Positions 9,329 through 19,511 are shown, counted from the stretch's first letter. The stretch: DNA of 64,000 nt from Embleya scabrispora (GCF_002024165.1 NZ_MWQN01000001.1:1984001-2048000); one strand, 5' to 3'. Numbers and translations are program-made. Notes: a model not told the origin generated them from the sequence alone.

Positions 9329-9672
9329 GGTGTTCGACCTCCGGGTCACCGAGCCGGTCCGTCCGGCTCGTGGTACGAGCTTCGCGTCCCAGGGGGCCTA
9401 CGGGCATCGGTCGGATGCCGCATCCGGGATCACTCGGCCCGCCCGATACCGATCTAAGGCGCCTCGGAAGAACCCGATAAGGGGGTCGAACAGACCTAGG
9501 ACGAACCTCGGTGGAACTTCAGGCACACCGAGGTACTTCCCGACCACGCACGGTGAAGAGCCGCTGAACGGGGGTCAAAGAGCGTCGAACACCGCCCCGC
9601 TACCGGAGACCGAGGGAGGCCGCAGCGCCCCGGACGCGGAAGAGCCCGGGGCGGCCGGCGAAGCCCACCGCG
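9329..9672. other. intergenic region without a recognised gene
   Basis: About 340 bp between the small helical protein and the gatB terminator. Open frames exist on both strands but lack good starts and have mixed third positions. A weaker hairpin (CCCCGG and CCGGGG arms near 9625-9655) lies just before the strong terminator. The promoter of the small gene at 9328 should lie here. Confidence 0.5.
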
Positions 9673-9725
9673 GATGCCGAGAGAGCCCCCGACCGCACGC
9701 GGCGGTCGGGGGCTCTCTCGGCATC
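9673..9725 (-). terminator. strong hairpin terminator after gatB
   Basis: A perfect 24-bp inverted repeat (arms 9673-9696 and 9702-9725) with a 5-nt loop ends 19 bp downstream of the gatB stop on the minus strand. There is no T tract, as is usual in high-GC actinomycetes. Confidence 0.9.
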
Positions 9726-9744
9726 GTCCGGAGGAGGCGGTCGG

Positions 9745-11247
9745 TCAGGACACGCCCAGGCGCTCCAGGATCAGTTCCCGCACGCGGGCCGCGTCGGCCT
9801 GCCCGCGCGTGGTCTTCATCACCGCGCCGACCAGCGCGCCCACCGCCTGCACCTTGCCGCCGCGGATCTTGTCGGCGATGCCCGCGTTGGCCGCGATCGC
9901 CTCGTCCACGGCCGCGCCGAGCGCGGAGTCGTCCGAGACGACCTTGAGCCCGCGCGCCTCGACCACCGCGTCCGGCTCGCCCTCGCCGGCCAGCACGCCG
10001 TCGATCACCTGGCGGGCCAGCTTGTCGTTCAGCTCGCCGCCCTTGACCAGCGCCGCCACGCGCGCGACCTGGGTCGGGGTGATCGGCAGCGTGGCCACCT
10101 CGACGCCGCGCTCGTTGGCGCGCCGGGACAGCTCGCCCAGCCACCACTTGCGCGCCGCGTCGGCGTCGGCTCCGGCGTCGATCGTCGCCAGGATCACGTC
10201 GAGCACGCCCGCGTTGACCATCGACTGCATCTCGAAGTCGTTGACGCCCCACTCGGCCTGGAGCCGGGCCCGGCGCAGCGACGGCAGTTCCGGCAGCGTG
10301 CCGCGCAGTTCCTCGACCCACTCGCGCGAGGGCGCGACGGGCACGAGGTCGGGCTCGGGGAAGTAGCGGTAGTCCTCCGCCTCCTCCTTGATCCGACCGG
10401 CGGTGGTGCTGCCGTCGTCCTCGTGGAAGTGCCGGGTCTCCTGGACGATGGTGCCGCCGTCGGAGAGCACGGTGGCGTGCCGCTGGATCTCGAACCGGAT
10501 GGCCCGCTCGACCGAGCGCAGCGAGTTGACGTTCTTGGTCTCGCTGCGGGTGCCGAACTTCTCCCGACCCTTGGGCCGGAGCGACAGGTTCGCGTCGCAG
10601 CGCATCTGGCCGAGTTCCATCCGGGCCTCGGACACCCCGAGCGCGCGGATCAGCTCGCGCAGTTCGGCCACGTACGCCTTGGCGACCAGCGGGGCCAGCT
10701 CGCCCGCGCCCTCGATCGGCTTGGTGACGATCTCGATCAGCGGGATGCCGCACCGGTTGTAGTCGAGCAGCGAGTAGTCGGCGCCGTGGATGCGGCCGGT
10801 CGCGCCGCCCATGTGCAGCGACTTGCCGGTGTCCTCCTCCATGTGCGCGCGCTCGATCTCGACCCGCCAGGTCTTGCCCTCGACCTCGACGTCGAGGTAT
10901 CCGTCGAACGCGATCGGCTCGTCGTACTGCGAGGTCTGGAAGTTCTTCGGCATGTCCGGATAGAAGTAGTTCTTCCGGGCGAAGCGGCACCATTCGGCGA
11001 TCGAGCAGTTGAGCGCGAGACCGATCCGGATCGCCGACTCGACCGCGGTCGCGTTGACCACGGGCAGCGCGCCGGGCATGCCCAGACACGTCGGACAGAC
11101 CTGGCTGTTGGGCGCGGCGCCGAACTCGGTGGAGCAGCCGCAGAACATCTTGGTGGCGGTGCCCAGCTCGACGTGGACCTCCAGGCCCATCACCGGGTCG
11201 TAGGTCTCCAGCGCGTCCTCGTAGGACATCAGGCTGGTGGTACTCAC
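9745..11247 (-). CDS. gatB: Asp-tRNA(Asn)/Glu-tRNA(Gln) amidotransferase subunit B
   Basis: A 500-aa subunit B of the GatCAB enzyme, which amidates Glu-tRNA(Gln) or Asp-tRNA(Asn) using ammonia from GatA. The zinc site (CGCSTEF..., then VCPTCLG), the cradle motifs ([25 protein letters not shown]) and [11 protein letters not shown] are all present. The C-terminal GatB_Yqey tail begins about residue 350. The GTG start at 11247 overlaps the stop of the upstream small gene as GTGA. A 24-bp stem terminator follows. Order on the minus strand is gatC, gatA, small gene, gatB, as in other actinomycetes. Confidence 0.98.
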   Translation of the reverse strand: MSTTSLMSYEDALETYDPVMGLEVHVELGTATKMFCGCSTEFGAAPNSQVCPTCLGMPGALPVVNATAVESAIRIGLALNCSIAEWCRFARKNYFYPDMPKNFQTSQYDEPIAFDGYLDVEVEGKTWRVEIERAHMEEDTGKSLHMGGATGRIHGADYSLLDYNRCGIPLIEIVTKPIEGAGELAPLVAKAYVAELRELIRALGVSEARMELGQMRCDANLSLRPKGREKFGTRSETKNVNSLRSVERAIRFEIQRHATVLSDGGTIVQETRHFHEDDGSTTAGRIKEEAEDYRYFPEPDLVPVAPSREWVEELRGTLPELPSLRRARLQAEWGVNDFEMQSMVNAGVLDVILATIDAGADADAARKWWLGELSRRANERGVEVATLPITPTQVARVAALVKGGELNDKLARQVIDGVLAGEGEPDAVVEARGLKVVSDDSALGAAVDEAIAANAGIADKIRGGKVQAVGALVGAVMKTTRGQADAARVRELILERLGVS

Positions 11248-11480
11248 AGGGCGTCGGCCTCCGTCAGCTCGTCGTCGGTCTCGCGCATCGCCCGGATCAG
11301 CAGCGCGAAGCCGGTGACGACGGCGGCGGCGCTGATCACGGCGTCGGCCAGTTCGAGCTTGTCGTTCTTGCCGCGCGCCTCCTTGATCTGCTTGATCACG
11401 CCGAAGGCGCCGACGAGTTGCATGCCGACGCTGAAGACCTTGCCGATGTTGCTCTTGGGGGCTTTCTTCTTCTTGGCCAT
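11244..11480 (-). CDS. small Lys-rich protein with one hydrophobic segment, between gatA and gatB
   Basis: A 78-aa protein beginning MAKKKKAP, followed by an amphipathic region and a hydrophobic stretch ([16 protein letters not shown]) that could be a membrane helix, with an acidic C-terminus. It starts 39 bp after gatA and overlaps the gatB start by four bases. It is probably co-transcribed with the amidotransferase genes, but I know no role for it in tRNA amidation. Its location, not its sequence, is the main clue. Confidence 0.8.
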   Translation of the reverse strand: MAKKKKAPKSNIGKVFSVGMQLVGAFGVIKQIKEARGKNDKLELADAVISAAAVVTGFALLIRAMRETDDELTEADAL

Positions 11481-11519
11481 ATCGACTCCTCGAAAAGTCG
11501 CCGGGAAGGTCGGGAAGGA

Positions 11520-13013
11520 TCAGAGCGCGGGCGCGCGGTCGAGCAGCGGGGCACCCCAGCGGGCGAGGTAGCCGGCCTCGACGGCGGCGCCCACCCGGTA
11601 CAGCCGATCATCGGCCATCGCGGGCGCGATGATCTGCAGGCCCACCGGCAGGCCGTCCTCGTCCGCGAGGCCGCACGGCAGCGACATCGCCGCGTTGCCC
11701 GCGAGGTTGGACGGGATGGTGCACAGGTCCGCGAGGTACATCGCCATCGGGTCGTCCGCGCGCTCCCCGATCGGGAAGGCGGTGGTCGGCGTGGTCGGCG
11801 AGACCAGGACGTCGACCTGCCCGAACGCGGCCTCGAAGTCGCGCGTGATCAGCGTGCGGACCTTCTGCGCCTGGCCGTAGTACGCGTCGTAGTAGCCGGA
11901 GGACAGCGCGTACGTGCCGAGCATGATCCGGCGCTTGACCTCGGCGCCGAAGCCCGCCTCGCGGGTCAGCGACATGACCTCCTCGGCCGAGTGCTCGCCG
12001 TCGTCGCCGACCCGCAGGCCGTAGCGCATGGCGTCGAAGCGGGCCAGGTTGGAGGACGCCTCCGAGGGCGCGATCAGGTAGTAGGCCGGCATCGCGTAGG
12101 TGAAGTTGGGACAGGAGATCTCGACGATCTCCGCGCCCAGCTCGCGCAGCAGTTCGACGGCCTCGGCGAAGCGCGCCAGCACGCCCGCCTGGTAGCCCTC
12201 GCCGGCGAACTCCTTGACCACGCCGACGCGCAGCCCGCGCACGCTCCCGGAGCGGGCGGCCTCGACCACGTTCGGCACCGGGGCGTCGATCGAGGTCGAG
12301 TCGAGCGGGTCGTGACCGGCGATCGCCTCGTGCAGCAGCGCCGCGTCGAGCACGGTGCGCGCGCACGGGCCGCCCTGGTCGAGCGAGGAGGAGAAGGCGA
12401 CCAGGCCGTAGCGGGAGACCCCGCCGTAGGTCGGCTTGACGCCGACCGTGCCGGTGAGCGCGGCGGGTTGGCGGATCGAGCCGCCGGTGTCGGTGCCGAT
12501 CGCCAGCGGCGCCTGGAAGGAGGCGATGGCGGCGGCCGAGCCGCCGCCGGAGCCGCCGGGGACCTTCGTGGTGTCCCACGGGTTGCCGGTCGGGCCGTAG
12601 GCGGAGTTCTCGGTCGAGGACCCCATGGCGAACTCGTCCATGTTGGTCTTGCCGAGGATGACCACGCCCGCGTCCTTGAGCCGGCGGGTCACGGTCGCGT
12701 CGTACGGCGGCCGCCAGCCCTCCAGCATCCTCGACCCGCAGGTGGTCGGCACGCCCTTGGTGGTGAACACGTCCTTGAGCGCGAGCGGTACGCCGGCCAG
12801 CGGGCCGAGGCGGTCGCCGCGCGCGCGGGCGTCGTCGACGGCCCGCGCCGCGGCGAGCGCGCCGTCGGCGTCCACGTGCAGGTAGGCGTGCACCTTGGCG
12901 TCGACGGCCTCGATGCGGTCCAGGTGCGCCTGGGCGACCTCGACGGCGGTGACCTTGCCGTCGGCGATGGCGGAGGCGGTCTCGGCCGCGGTCCAGCGGA
13001 TGGTCTCGGTCAT
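11520..13013 (-). CDS. gatA: Asp-tRNA(Asn)/Glu-tRNA(Gln) amidotransferase subunit A
   Basis: A 497-aa amidase-signature subunit that hydrolyses glutamine and channels ammonia to GatB. The Ser-cisSer-Lys triad is visible: Lys in [10 protein letters not shown], cis-Ser in [11 protein letters not shown], and the nucleophile Ser in [12 protein letters not shown]. The ATG at 13013 lies 5 bp after the gatC stop. Length and order are typical. The C-terminal [19 protein letters not shown] is also a family landmark. Confidence 0.98.
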   Translation of the reverse strand: MTETIRWTAAETASAIADGKVTAVEVAQAHLDRIEAVDAKVHAYLHVDADGALAAARAVDDARARGDRLGPLAGVPLALKDVFTTKGVPTTCGSRMLEGWRPPYDATVTRRLKDAGVVILGKTNMDEFAMGSSTENSAYGPTGNPWDTTKVPGGSGGGSAAAIASFQAPLAIGTDTGGSIRQPAALTGTVGVKPTYGGVSRYGLVAFSSSLDQGGPCARTVLDAALLHEAIAGHDPLDSTSIDAPVPNVVEAARSGSVRGLRVGVVKEFAGEGYQAGVLARFAEAVELLRELGAEIVEISCPNFTYAMPAYYLIAPSEASSNLARFDAMRYGLRVGDDGEHSAEEVMSLTREAGFGAEVKRRIMLGTYALSSGYYDAYYGQAQKVRTLITRDFEAAFGQVDVLVSPTTPTTAFPIGERADDPMAMYLADLCTIPSNLAGNAAMSLPCGLADEDGLPVGLQIIAPAMADDRLYRVGAAVEAGYLARWGAPLLDRAPAL

Positions 13014-13018
13014 GGCCG

Positions 13019-13315
13019 TCACTCCTCTCCCAGGATCCGGGGCACCCGGAAACGCTGCTCTTCGGCGGCCGGCGCACCGGACAGCGCCTCCTCGGGGGTG
13101 AGCCCGGGGCGGACGACGTCCGGCCGCATGACGTTGGTCAGCGGCAGCGGGTGCGAGGTCGGCGGGATGTCGTCGGCCGCGACCTCGGCGACGCGGGCCA
13201 CCGCGCCGATGATGTCGTCGAGCTGGGCCGCGAGGTGGTCCAGCTCCTCGGCCCCGAGCTCGAGGCGCGACAGCCGGGCGAGGTGGGCGACCTCCTCGCG
13301 CGTGATGCCAGGCAT
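13019..13315 (-). CDS. gatC: Asp-tRNA(Asn)/Glu-tRNA(Gln) amidotransferase subunit C
   Basis: A 98-aa subunit that wraps around and stabilises GatA. It begins [20 protein letters not shown], the family signature, and ends with FRVPRIL. It is the first gene of the gatC-gatA-small-gatB unit, with 5 bp between it and gatA. The unit's promoter should lie in the 360-bp region upstream (13316-13674). Confidence 0.97.
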   Translation of the reverse strand: MPGITREEVAHLARLSRLELGAEELDHLAAQLDDIIGAVARVAEVAADDIPPTSHPLPLTNVMRPDVVRPGLTPEEALSGAPAAEEQRFRVPRILGEE

Positions 13316-13674
13316 GCAGGCGGGTTCCTTCGGTTTCGTCGGGTGTGGGGGCCAAGTCTATGGCGAAGCGGAAACGGATTCCGTGACGGACCGATCGGCC
13401 CGGGACACGGCCGGTCCGAGGTGCTCCGACGGCCGCGACGGGGCTCCGGAGGCCCGGGCAGGTGCGAATATTTCCGGCCGGACGGCACATCTCGTCGAAC
13501 AACCCGGAAGTAACTTCACTCAAATGCCAACTTCCGTTACCGACTGGGTAAGAGAACCTTGCGAAGCCACTCTCCGGTCTGCGTCCCCCCGCGTCGATCG
13601 GCCCTTCGCACAACTCTTGGGCCCGGCGTCCGAGAGCGCGCTCGTCAAGGACTCGGGGCTTGGGAGGGGACACG
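13316..13674. other. intergenic region with palindromic motif, upstream of gatC and a hydrolase gene
   Basis: This 359-bp divergent region holds the promoters of gatC (minus) and the hydrolase at 13675 (plus). I see no gene. It is locally less GC-rich around 13500-13560. There GAAGTAACTTC (an 11-base near-perfect palindrome) is followed after ~17 bp by the related ACTTCCGTTAC, a plausible repressor-site pair. Confidence 0.5.
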
Positions 13675-14595
13675 ATGGCCGCCATCGTGCTGGTACACGG
13701 GATCGCGCAGGAATACAGGTCGGCCCACACGCTCGAGGAGGAGTGGGTCCCACGACTGGCCCGGGGAGTGAAGGCCGCAGGTTTTCCCGAGGTCGCGGAC
13801 CGTCTGTGGAAGTACCGCCACACCCGTCGCGGGATCGACGCGCGGATGGCGTTCTATGGTGATCTGCTCCGCCGGCACCCGTCGCAGAGCGAGATGATCG
13901 ACGAGGACATCCAGCACGAGGTGACCGCGCGGATAGGCCGCGAATGGCTGGATCGGGCCGCGGTTCGCGGCTCGGTGCCGCCGGAACGGCAGCGCGCGGC
14001 ACGGGAGATCGCCCGCCTGGAGGGCGGGCCCGGGGAGACGGGACGCACCGTCGTGCTCTCCCCCACGTGTGGACTCGCGGGCCTGCGCTGGTTCGCGGCC
14101 GACGGCCCGGGCTCGGCCGGCGGATTCGTGAACAAGGCGCTCACCCAGCTCACCCGCTACCTGACGGACGATCAGACCCGGAACCGGGTGCTGGACCGGG
14201 TCGGTGCCGAGATCGGCTTCGACACCAAGGTGGTGATCGGGCATTCGCTCGGGGCGGTGGTGGCGTACGAACTCGCGCATCGATTGCGCAGACCGCTGCC
14301 GCTGCTGATCACGCTCGGGTCGCCGCTCGGCCCGGACACGGTGGTCGACTCGTGGGTGCGGCCGCAGCCGGCACAGCCGCCGGCGTTCGTGGAGAACTGG
14401 GTGAACCTGGCCGACCGGGACGATCTCGTGGCGGCCGATCCGACGTTGGCGCGGATGTTCCCGGTGCCCACGGAGGGCGGGCCGGTGCTTCGGGGTGGGT
14501 ACACCGGGGAGCACGGGGCGGAGCCGCACAAGGCGTGTTTCTACCTGCAGCGGCGGGAGATAGGGCGGTCTGTGGGGTTGGCCTTTGGGGTTTGA
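13675..14595 (+). CDS. lipase-like alpha/beta hydrolase
   Basis: A 306-aa protein from ATG 13675, preceded by GGGAGGGG. It opens with [10 protein letters not shown] (oxyanion strand and HG motif) and carries the nucleophile elbow [17 protein letters not shown] near residue 190. The C-terminal half has LITLGSPLG and a WVNLADRDD segment typical of PGAP1/lipase-like serine hydrolases, with a late His ([13 protein letters not shown]) as possible triad member. There is no signal peptide, so it is cytosolic. Substrate unknown. It has no co-directional neighbour. Confidence 0.75.
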   Translation: MAAIVLVHGIAQEYRSAHTLEEEWVPRLARGVKAAGFPEVADRLWKYRHTRRGIDARMAFYGDLLRRHPSQSEMIDEDIQHEVTARIGREWLDRAAVRGSVPPERQRAAREIARLEGGPGETGRTVVLSPTCGLAGLRWFAADGPGSAGGFVNKALTQLTRYLTDDQTRNRVLDRVGAEIGFDTKVVIGHSLGAVVAYELAHRLRRPLPLLITLGSPLGPDTVVDSWVRPQPAQPPAFVENWVNLADRDDLVAADPTLARMFPVPTEGGPVLRGGYTGEHGAEPHKACFYLQRREIGRSVGLAFGV

Positions 14596-14605
14596 GTCGG
14601 GGGGC

Positions 14606-14845
14606 GGCCGGGCTGCGGCCGACTGGTGGCGTGGCCGGGCTGCGGCCCGGTTGTTGGCGTGGCCGGCCTGCGGCCCGCTCGTCCTCGAGCGCCGGACGGG
14701 CCACTTGGCCTCAAACGCCGGCCGGGCTGGAATGTGCTCGGTCGGCGTTCGAGGTCGGCGTTTGAGGATCGCGATCGAAGTCGGCGATCGAGAATCGCGG
14801 TCGAGGATCGCCGGTCGAGGTTGCCGGTCGAGGTTGCCGGTCGGG
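14606..14845. repeat. intergenic short repeats, including a Streptomyces-type dispersed element
   Basis: Three near-copies of GGCCGGGCTGCGGCC start at 14606, 14633 and 14661 (27-28 bp apart). They are followed by GTCCTCGAGCGCCGGACGGG (14681) and the related CCTCAAACGCCGGCCGGGCT (from about 14709), which resemble the extremely common intergenic 'CGCCGGACGGGC' element of Streptomyces genomes. From 14766 to 14845 a run of GGTCGAGGATCGCCGGTCGA-type degenerate tandem units continues. No gene is seen in 14596-14888. Confidence 0.6.
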
Positions 14846-14888
14846 TGAGAGTGGCGGACGGGGTGCCTGGGCTGGTGCGGGGGTGTGC

Positions 14889-16565
14889 TCAGGGGGTCGT
14901 CGACAGGATGTCGTGGACTATGGGGCCGGCCGAGCCGCTGCCGGTGATGCCGGCTTCGACCAGGCAGGCGATGGCCACGTTGCCTCGGTAGGCGACCAGC
15001 CAGCCGTTGTTGGGGCCGGTCTCGGTCACCTCGGCGGTGCCGGTCTTGGCGCCGACGTCGCCGGGGAGGTCGGCCAGGATCTTGGCGGAGCCGTCGGTGA
15101 CCGTGGCGCGCATCAGGCCGCGCAGGTCGGCGACCACCGACGCGGGCAGGTCGCGGCCCTTCGCGGTGGGCCGTTGGCCCTTGATCACCACCGGCTGACG
15201 GAACGTGCCGGACACCGCCGTCGCCGTCGCCGATGCCATGACCAGCGGGTTCGCCTGTACCGTGCCCTGGCCGAACATCGCCGCCGACTTGTCGGTCTCG
15301 TCCACCGGCAACGGCACCTTGCCGTCGAACGAGGCGATCCCGGTCTTCCACTCCTGGCCGATCCCGAAGTGGTCGTTCGCGAACCGGCTCAGTTCGTCGT
15401 CGCCGAGTTTGCCGCGCAGCGAGACGAAGGCCGTGTTGCACGAGTGCTTGAAGTCCTCGCGGAACGTCGCACCGCGGATCTCCGAGGTCTCCACGTTGTG
15501 GAACTGCTTGCCCACGGTCAGGTACTTCGGGCAGTCCACCACGTCGGTCGGCTTCACCGCGCCCTTGCTCAGCAGCGCCGCGGTGGTGATCACCTTCATC
15601 GTCGAGCCGGGTGCGTACCGGCCCATGAAGGCCCGATTCATGCCCGTGGTCGGCGCGTTCGCGAGCGCCAGCACCTCGCCCTTGTCGATGCTCACCGCGA
15701 CCAGCCCGACCAGGCGCCCGTTCGCGTGCTTCGCCACTGCCGCGTCCGCCGCGCGCTGGAGCCTCGGGTCGATCGTGGTGGCCACCGGACCGCCGCCGGG
15801 GGCCGGCTTGACCGCGCCGAACTCGGCCTCGGTCGAAACGACTTCGCCGGTGGCCCGGCTGATCAGCTGTACCGACCCGGCGCCGGATCCGGCCCCGCCG
15901 CCGGCGGCGGCGAAGATCGGGGTCAGCGACGGGTGGTCGGCCGGGGACAGGACACCGCCGTCGCGGTCCAGCACCTTCGCCGCCGGCGCGCCGGCCGCGC
16001 CCTTGGTCAACCGGAACTTGGCCTCGGCGCCGAGCTTGGGGTGGACCAGGGCAGGCTGCCACTTCACGATCCAGCCGCCGTCGCCCTTGGCGAGAGTGAG
16101 GGCCGAGTCGTAGTTCCAGGCGCCGAGTCCGGCCACCGGCATCGCCGCGCCGAAGGGCACCGTGACCGCGCCGGCCGCCGCCGTCCGGGCCGGGCCGGGA
16201 GTGAACGTGGGCTCGGTGATCTCCAGGCCGACGGTGAAGCTGCGCAGCGTGGTCTCGGCGGTCGGCGGATCGTCGGTCAGTCGCGCCGCCTCCGCCCAGC
16301 GCCCGGCGGCCCAGTGGTCGAGGAAGGTACGCGCGGCCCGATCCGCCTCACCGCTCGCCGTGCCGGGGGTTGCGGCCGAGCCGAGCCGGTCGTCGTCCCC
16401 GCCCCCGAACCAGCGATCGGCGGCGGCCCAGCCGGCACCGGCGAGGACCAGCGTGGCCGCCATTCCGAGGGCCCAGGCCCGACGGGGCCGCCTCGGCCGC
16501 CGCCTGGCTCGGTCGTTTGCATGCGGCCCGGATGATCCGGACCCCGCGTTCACTCCGTGCGTCAT
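14889..16565 (-). CDS. penicillin-binding protein with NTF2-like N-terminal domain
   Basis: A 558-aa membrane-anchored transpeptidase for peptidoglycan cross-linking outside the membrane. An Arg-rich cytoplasmic tail precedes one membrane helix (ALGMAATLVLAGAGWAAAD). An MecA_N/NTF2-like domain follows (FLDHWAAGRWAEAARLTDD), then the transpeptidase domain with SxxK (PGSTMK), SxN (SCNTAF) and KTG (GAKTGTAEV), so it should be catalytically intact. The ATG at 16565 follows GGGGAGGA. It is divergent from the LysR/beta-lactamase-like operon, which suggests a shared response to cell-wall stress or beta-lactams. Confidence 0.93.
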   Translation of the reverse strand: MTHGVNAGSGSSGPHANDRARRRPRRPRRAWALGMAATLVLAGAGWAAADRWFGGGDDDRLGSAATPGTASGEADRAARTFLDHWAAGRWAEAARLTDDPPTAETTLRSFTVGLEITEPTFTPGPARTAAAGAVTVPFGAAMPVAGLGAWNYDSALTLAKGDGGWIVKWQPALVHPKLGAEAKFRLTKGAAGAPAAKVLDRDGGVLSPADHPSLTPIFAAAGGGAGSGAGSVQLISRATGEVVSTEAEFGAVKPAPGGGPVATTIDPRLQRAADAAVAKHANGRLVGLVAVSIDKGEVLALANAPTTGMNRAFMGRYAPGSTMKVITTAALLSKGAVKPTDVVDCPKYLTVGKQFHNVETSEIRGATFREDFKHSCNTAFVSLRGKLGDDELSRFANDHFGIGQEWKTGIASFDGKVPLPVDETDKSAAMFGQGTVQANPLVMASATATAVSGTFRQPVVIKGQRPTAKGRDLPASVVADLRGLMRATVTDGSAKILADLPGDVGAKTGTAEVTETGPNNGWLVAYRGNVAIACLVEAGITGSGSAGPIVHDILSTTP

Positions 16566-16649
16566 CTGCGTCCTCCCCGATCTGCGCGTGCCTCGACAGG
16601 AGAACAGGGATCCGACCGGGAGGTCCAAGAGTGCGATCGCACCGGTATC

Positions 16650-16667
16650 GATAGGCGATTGACTATC
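16650..16667. promoter_or_regulatory. candidate LysR operator between divergent genes
   Basis: The inverted repeat GATAG-N8-CTATC lies 11 bp before the LysR start, in the 112-bp space between the LysR and PBP genes. This is the usual position of an autoregulatory LysR site, so it may control both directions. No direct evidence beyond the symmetry. Confidence 0.5.
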
Positions 16668-16677
16668 ATTGCTGCTC

Positions 16678-17625
16678 ATGGACCTCCTTCGGCACCTCCG
16701 GTATTTCCGGACCGTTGCCGAGGAAGGGCACGTCGGCCGAGCCGCCGAGCGGCTGCGGGTGGCTCAGCCGTCCCTGTCGCAGCGCATCCAGCGGCTCGAA
16801 CGCGAACTGGGTGTGCGCCTGTTCGATCGCAACAGCCGAGGGGTCGCGCTGACCCCGGCCGGGCGGGTCGTCCTGGCCGAGGCGGCCGAACTGTTGGCCG
16901 CCGCCGATCGGCTCGGCGCCGCGGTGGCCGGGTTGCGCGGCGGGGTCACCGGCGCGATCCGCGCGGCCGTACCGCCGGATCTGGGCGGCGCGGCCGTCGC
17001 GGCGATCCTGACGGGATTCCCGGACCGCTCACCGGGCGGCGCGTTGGAGCTGCGCGAGCTGACCACCGCCGGGCAACTGCGCGAGTTGGCGGCCGGCACC
17101 CTCGACGTGGGCGTACTGCGCCACCCGTGTGCGGTGGCCGATCTGGAGCTGGGGCCGATGTCGTACCAGCCGCTCGGGGTGCTCCTGGCCGCCGGGAACG
17201 CGCTCGCGGACTCGACCGAGATCGGGCTCGCCGACCTGACGGGGTGTGAGCTGGTGCTGTTCCCCCGGGAGTTCGCCCCCGCGCTGTACGACGAGACGCT
17301 GACCGCGTGCGCCCGGCACGGCTGTACGCCGGCGGCGGTGCACGACGTCCCGGCCGGCGACTTCGCCCGGGCGCTGGTGTTGTCCGGCGCGGCGGTGGCA
17401 CTGCTCCCCGCGACCGCACCCGAACCCGGCACGGTGTGGCGGCCGTTGGCCGGCACGCCGCTCGCGTGGCGTACCTCGACGGCCTGGCCGCGCGGCGCCG
17501 ATGGGCCGGCCGTGCGGGCGTTCACCGAGACCGCGCAGGACGCGCTGCGGCGCCACGCCGGGGTGCTCGCCGAACGTCCCGGCCGACCACTCTTCCCGCG
17601 CCCCGCCTCGGAGTTCCCGCTGTGA
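16678..17625 (+). CDS. LysR-family transcriptional regulator
   Basis: A 315-aa regulator. The N-terminal winged helix-turn-helix (LRYFRTVAEEGHVGRAAERL, then QPSLSQRIQRLERELGVRLF) is classical. The C-terminal periplasmic-binding-like effector domain is shorter on conserved motifs but of normal length. The ATG at 16678 is chosen because it precisely precedes MDLLRHLRYF. Its stop overlaps the GTG of the serine hydrolase gene (GTGA), so the two form an operon. The AmpR-like arrangement suggests it controls that gene and perhaps the divergent PBP. Confidence 0.93.
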   Translation: MDLLRHLRYFRTVAEEGHVGRAAERLRVAQPSLSQRIQRLERELGVRLFDRNSRGVALTPAGRVVLAEAAELLAAADRLGAAVAGLRGGVTGAIRAAVPPDLGGAAVAAILTGFPDRSPGGALELRELTTAGQLRELAAGTLDVGVLRHPCAVADLELGPMSYQPLGVLLAAGNALADSTEIGLADLTGCELVLFPREFAPALYDETLTACARHGCTPAAVHDVPAGDFARALVLSGAAVALLPATAPEPGTVWRPLAGTPLAWRTSTAWPRGADGPAVRAFTETAQDALRRHAGVLAERPGRPLFPRPASEFPL

Positions 17626-18545
17626 CCGATCCCCGCACCGCACGTACCGGCTCCCCGGCCACCGGCGCCCTGCGCTCGGTCCGAGGGCGCATCACCGCCG
17701 CGTTCGCCGACGCCGGCGTCAACGGTTCGCTGCACGCGCTCGACATCGACACGGGTCGCGAGGTCGAGGTGGGCGCGGACACGCTGTACAGCACGGCGAG
17801 TCTGCACAAACTGTGCCTGGTCACCACGCTGTTCCGGGAGGCGGAGGCGGGCCGGGTGGAGCTGACCCGGCGGCTCGAACTGCCCGCCGGCGACGGGCGT
17901 TCGCCGGGCGGTACCGGCGTGGCCGCGATGCTGGATCCGGTCACGATGTCGCTGCGCGACCTGGCCTCGCTGACGGTGGCGGTGAGCGACAACGCGGCGG
18001 CCGACGCGCTGTGGGACGAGCTGGGCCTGGACACGGTGAACGCGACCATGGTCAAGCTGGGCCTGACCCGGACGGTGGCGATCGAACCGCTGCGCGAGCT
18101 GTACGCGGGCATGCGGGAGGACGCCGGCCCGAACGGCCCCGCGGCGCTGGTCGACCCGGCCGTGGTGGGCCGCCTGCGGGCCCTCGACCCGAACCGCTCG
18201 AACCGGGGCACGCCGCGCGACCTGACCCGGCTGCTCGCGGCGATCTGGCGGGACGAGGCGTGCGGGGGCGAATACGGGGCGGGGCTGCGCCGGGTGCTCG
18301 GCCTCCAGGCGTGGTCGCACCGGTTGGCGTCCGGTTTCCCGTTCGACGACGTCCGGGTCTCCGGGAAGACCGGCACGCTGCCGACGATGCGACACGAGGC
18401 GGGCGTGGTCGAATACCCGGACGGCGGCCGCTACGCGATCACGGTCTGCACCCACTCGGCGGACACGGCAGCCGCCCTGCCGGCCGCGGACGCGGTGATC
18501 GGGACGGTGGGGAGGCTGGCGGTGGACGCGCTGAGGGTGCGGTGA
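17622..18545 (+). CDS. serine hydrolase, class A beta-lactamase-like
   Basis: A 307-aa protein with the SxxK motif (STASLHK), the SDN motif (AVSDNAAAD) and KTG (SGKTGTLPT) in class A order and spacing. The omega-loop ExxLN motif that carries the deacylating Glu is not readable; only IEPLREL occurs near the expected place. No export signal is evident from the GTG start, which overlaps the LysR stop. It may therefore be a cytosolic esterase/peptidase-like relative rather than a true secreted beta-lactamase. Regulation by the upstream LysR is likely. Confidence 0.85.
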   Translation: MTDPRTARTGSPATGALRSVRGRITAAFADAGVNGSLHALDIDTGREVEVGADTLYSTASLHKLCLVTTLFREAEAGRVELTRRLELPAGDGRSPGGTGVAAMLDPVTMSLRDLASLTVAVSDNAAADALWDELGLDTVNATMVKLGLTRTVAIEPLRELYAGMREDAGPNGPAALVDPAVVGRLRALDPNRSNRGTPRDLTRLLAAIWRDEACGGEYGAGLRRVLGLQAWSHRLASGFPFDDVRVSGKTGTLPTMRHEAGVVEYPDGGRYAITVCTHSADTAAALPAADAVIGTVGRLAVDALRVR

Positions 18546-18577
18546 GCGGGGGCGGGGGCGGTGTCACTCGTCACTCG

Positions 18578-19378
18578 TCACTCGTCGAGCAGCGTCGCCC
18601 AGCGCGCCACGCCGGGCGCGGCGGCCTTGTCCCCCAGGAGGTCGACCTCCTGCCGCTGCCGGGCCGCGACGAAGGCACCCAGCGCGGCGCGACCGGCATG
18701 CCGCCACGCGTGGAAGCGGCCCAGCCAGGCCCGGGCCGACTCGGGCGAGTGGCCGCCGAGCAGCAGCCGGTCGTAGAGCCCGGCATACTCGGCCCATGCC
18801 GGCCCGATCGCCGCGCGGCCCCAGTCGAGCAGGTACAGCCGACGGCCGTAACCGGCGTACCTGATCATCAGGTTCTCCGAGACCAGGTCCGTGTGCACGA
18901 GCGCGTCGCCGGCCAGGAGGGAACGCTCGTCGCCGGTCAGGTACTTCTCCCACCGCTCGGCAAGGGCCGGCAGTTCGATGCCGTACGGCGGGTCGATGGT
19001 CTGCACGTCCTCCAACGTCTGCGCCAGCACGTCCAGTTCGTCGGAGCCGGGCGAGAGGTCGACGTGCGTCCCCTCGACGTACTCGAACACGAGCACGCGC
19101 CATCCGTCGACGACGAGGTCCCCGAGCAGCGGCGCCGCGAACCGCCCCAGCACCGGCGACACCACGGCTTCACGACGCAGCCCCTCGGCCGCCTCGGAGT
19201 CCCCCACCGGCGCCCCCTTGGCGAACGCCCGACCACCCTCGGCGGTGGCCAACGTCGCGACGAAGGGCGACGTGTAGAAGGTCTCCGGGCTCACGGCCCC
19301 GACGACCGACCCCACCACCGACTCGACGCGCCGACGAACGGCGCGGGGCAACTCGTCCCATGTGCAACGCGCGCTCAT
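18578..19378 (-). CDS. aminoglycoside phosphotransferase-family kinase
   Basis: A 266-aa protein with the APH/choline kinase-like catalytic loop ALVHTDLVSENLMI (catalytic Asp and the Mg-binding Asn) and the following LLDWGRA in place of the usual DxD/DWE. The N-lobe Lys may be in GGRAFAKGAP. The ATG at 19378 follows GAGAGGA; an upstream GTG is less well placed. Substrate unknown: such genes in actinomycetes phosphorylate antibiotics or metabolites, and resistance should not be assumed. Confidence 0.82.
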   Translation of the reverse strand: MSARCTWDELPRAVRRRVESVVGSVVGAVSPETFYTSPFVATLATAEGGRAFAKGAPVGDSEAAEGLRREAVVSPVLGRFAAPLLGDLVVDGWRVLVFEYVEGTHVDLSPGSDELDVLAQTLEDVQTIDPPYGIELPALAERWEKYLTGDERSLLAGDALVHTDLVSENLMIRYAGYGRRLYLLDWGRAAIGPAWAEYAGLYDRLLLGGHSPESARAWLGRFHAWRHAGRAALGAFVAARQRQEVDLLGDKAAAPGVARWATLLDE

Positions 19379-19511
19379 GCATTCCTCTCGATTCACATCG
19401 ATTGATCCGTGTCTCGCCCCACACCCTCGCCCGCGTCATCGGCGCTCGGCTCCCGAGACTTGAGCCCGAACGCCGATCCATGGGCCATGCCGTGGGGACG
19501 AAGAAGGCGGT

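Noticed and set aside
17622-18545. True secreted class A beta-lactamase
   Set aside because: SxxK, SDN and KTG are present, but no signal peptide and no ExxLN omega-loop motif could be read; left as serine hydrolase.
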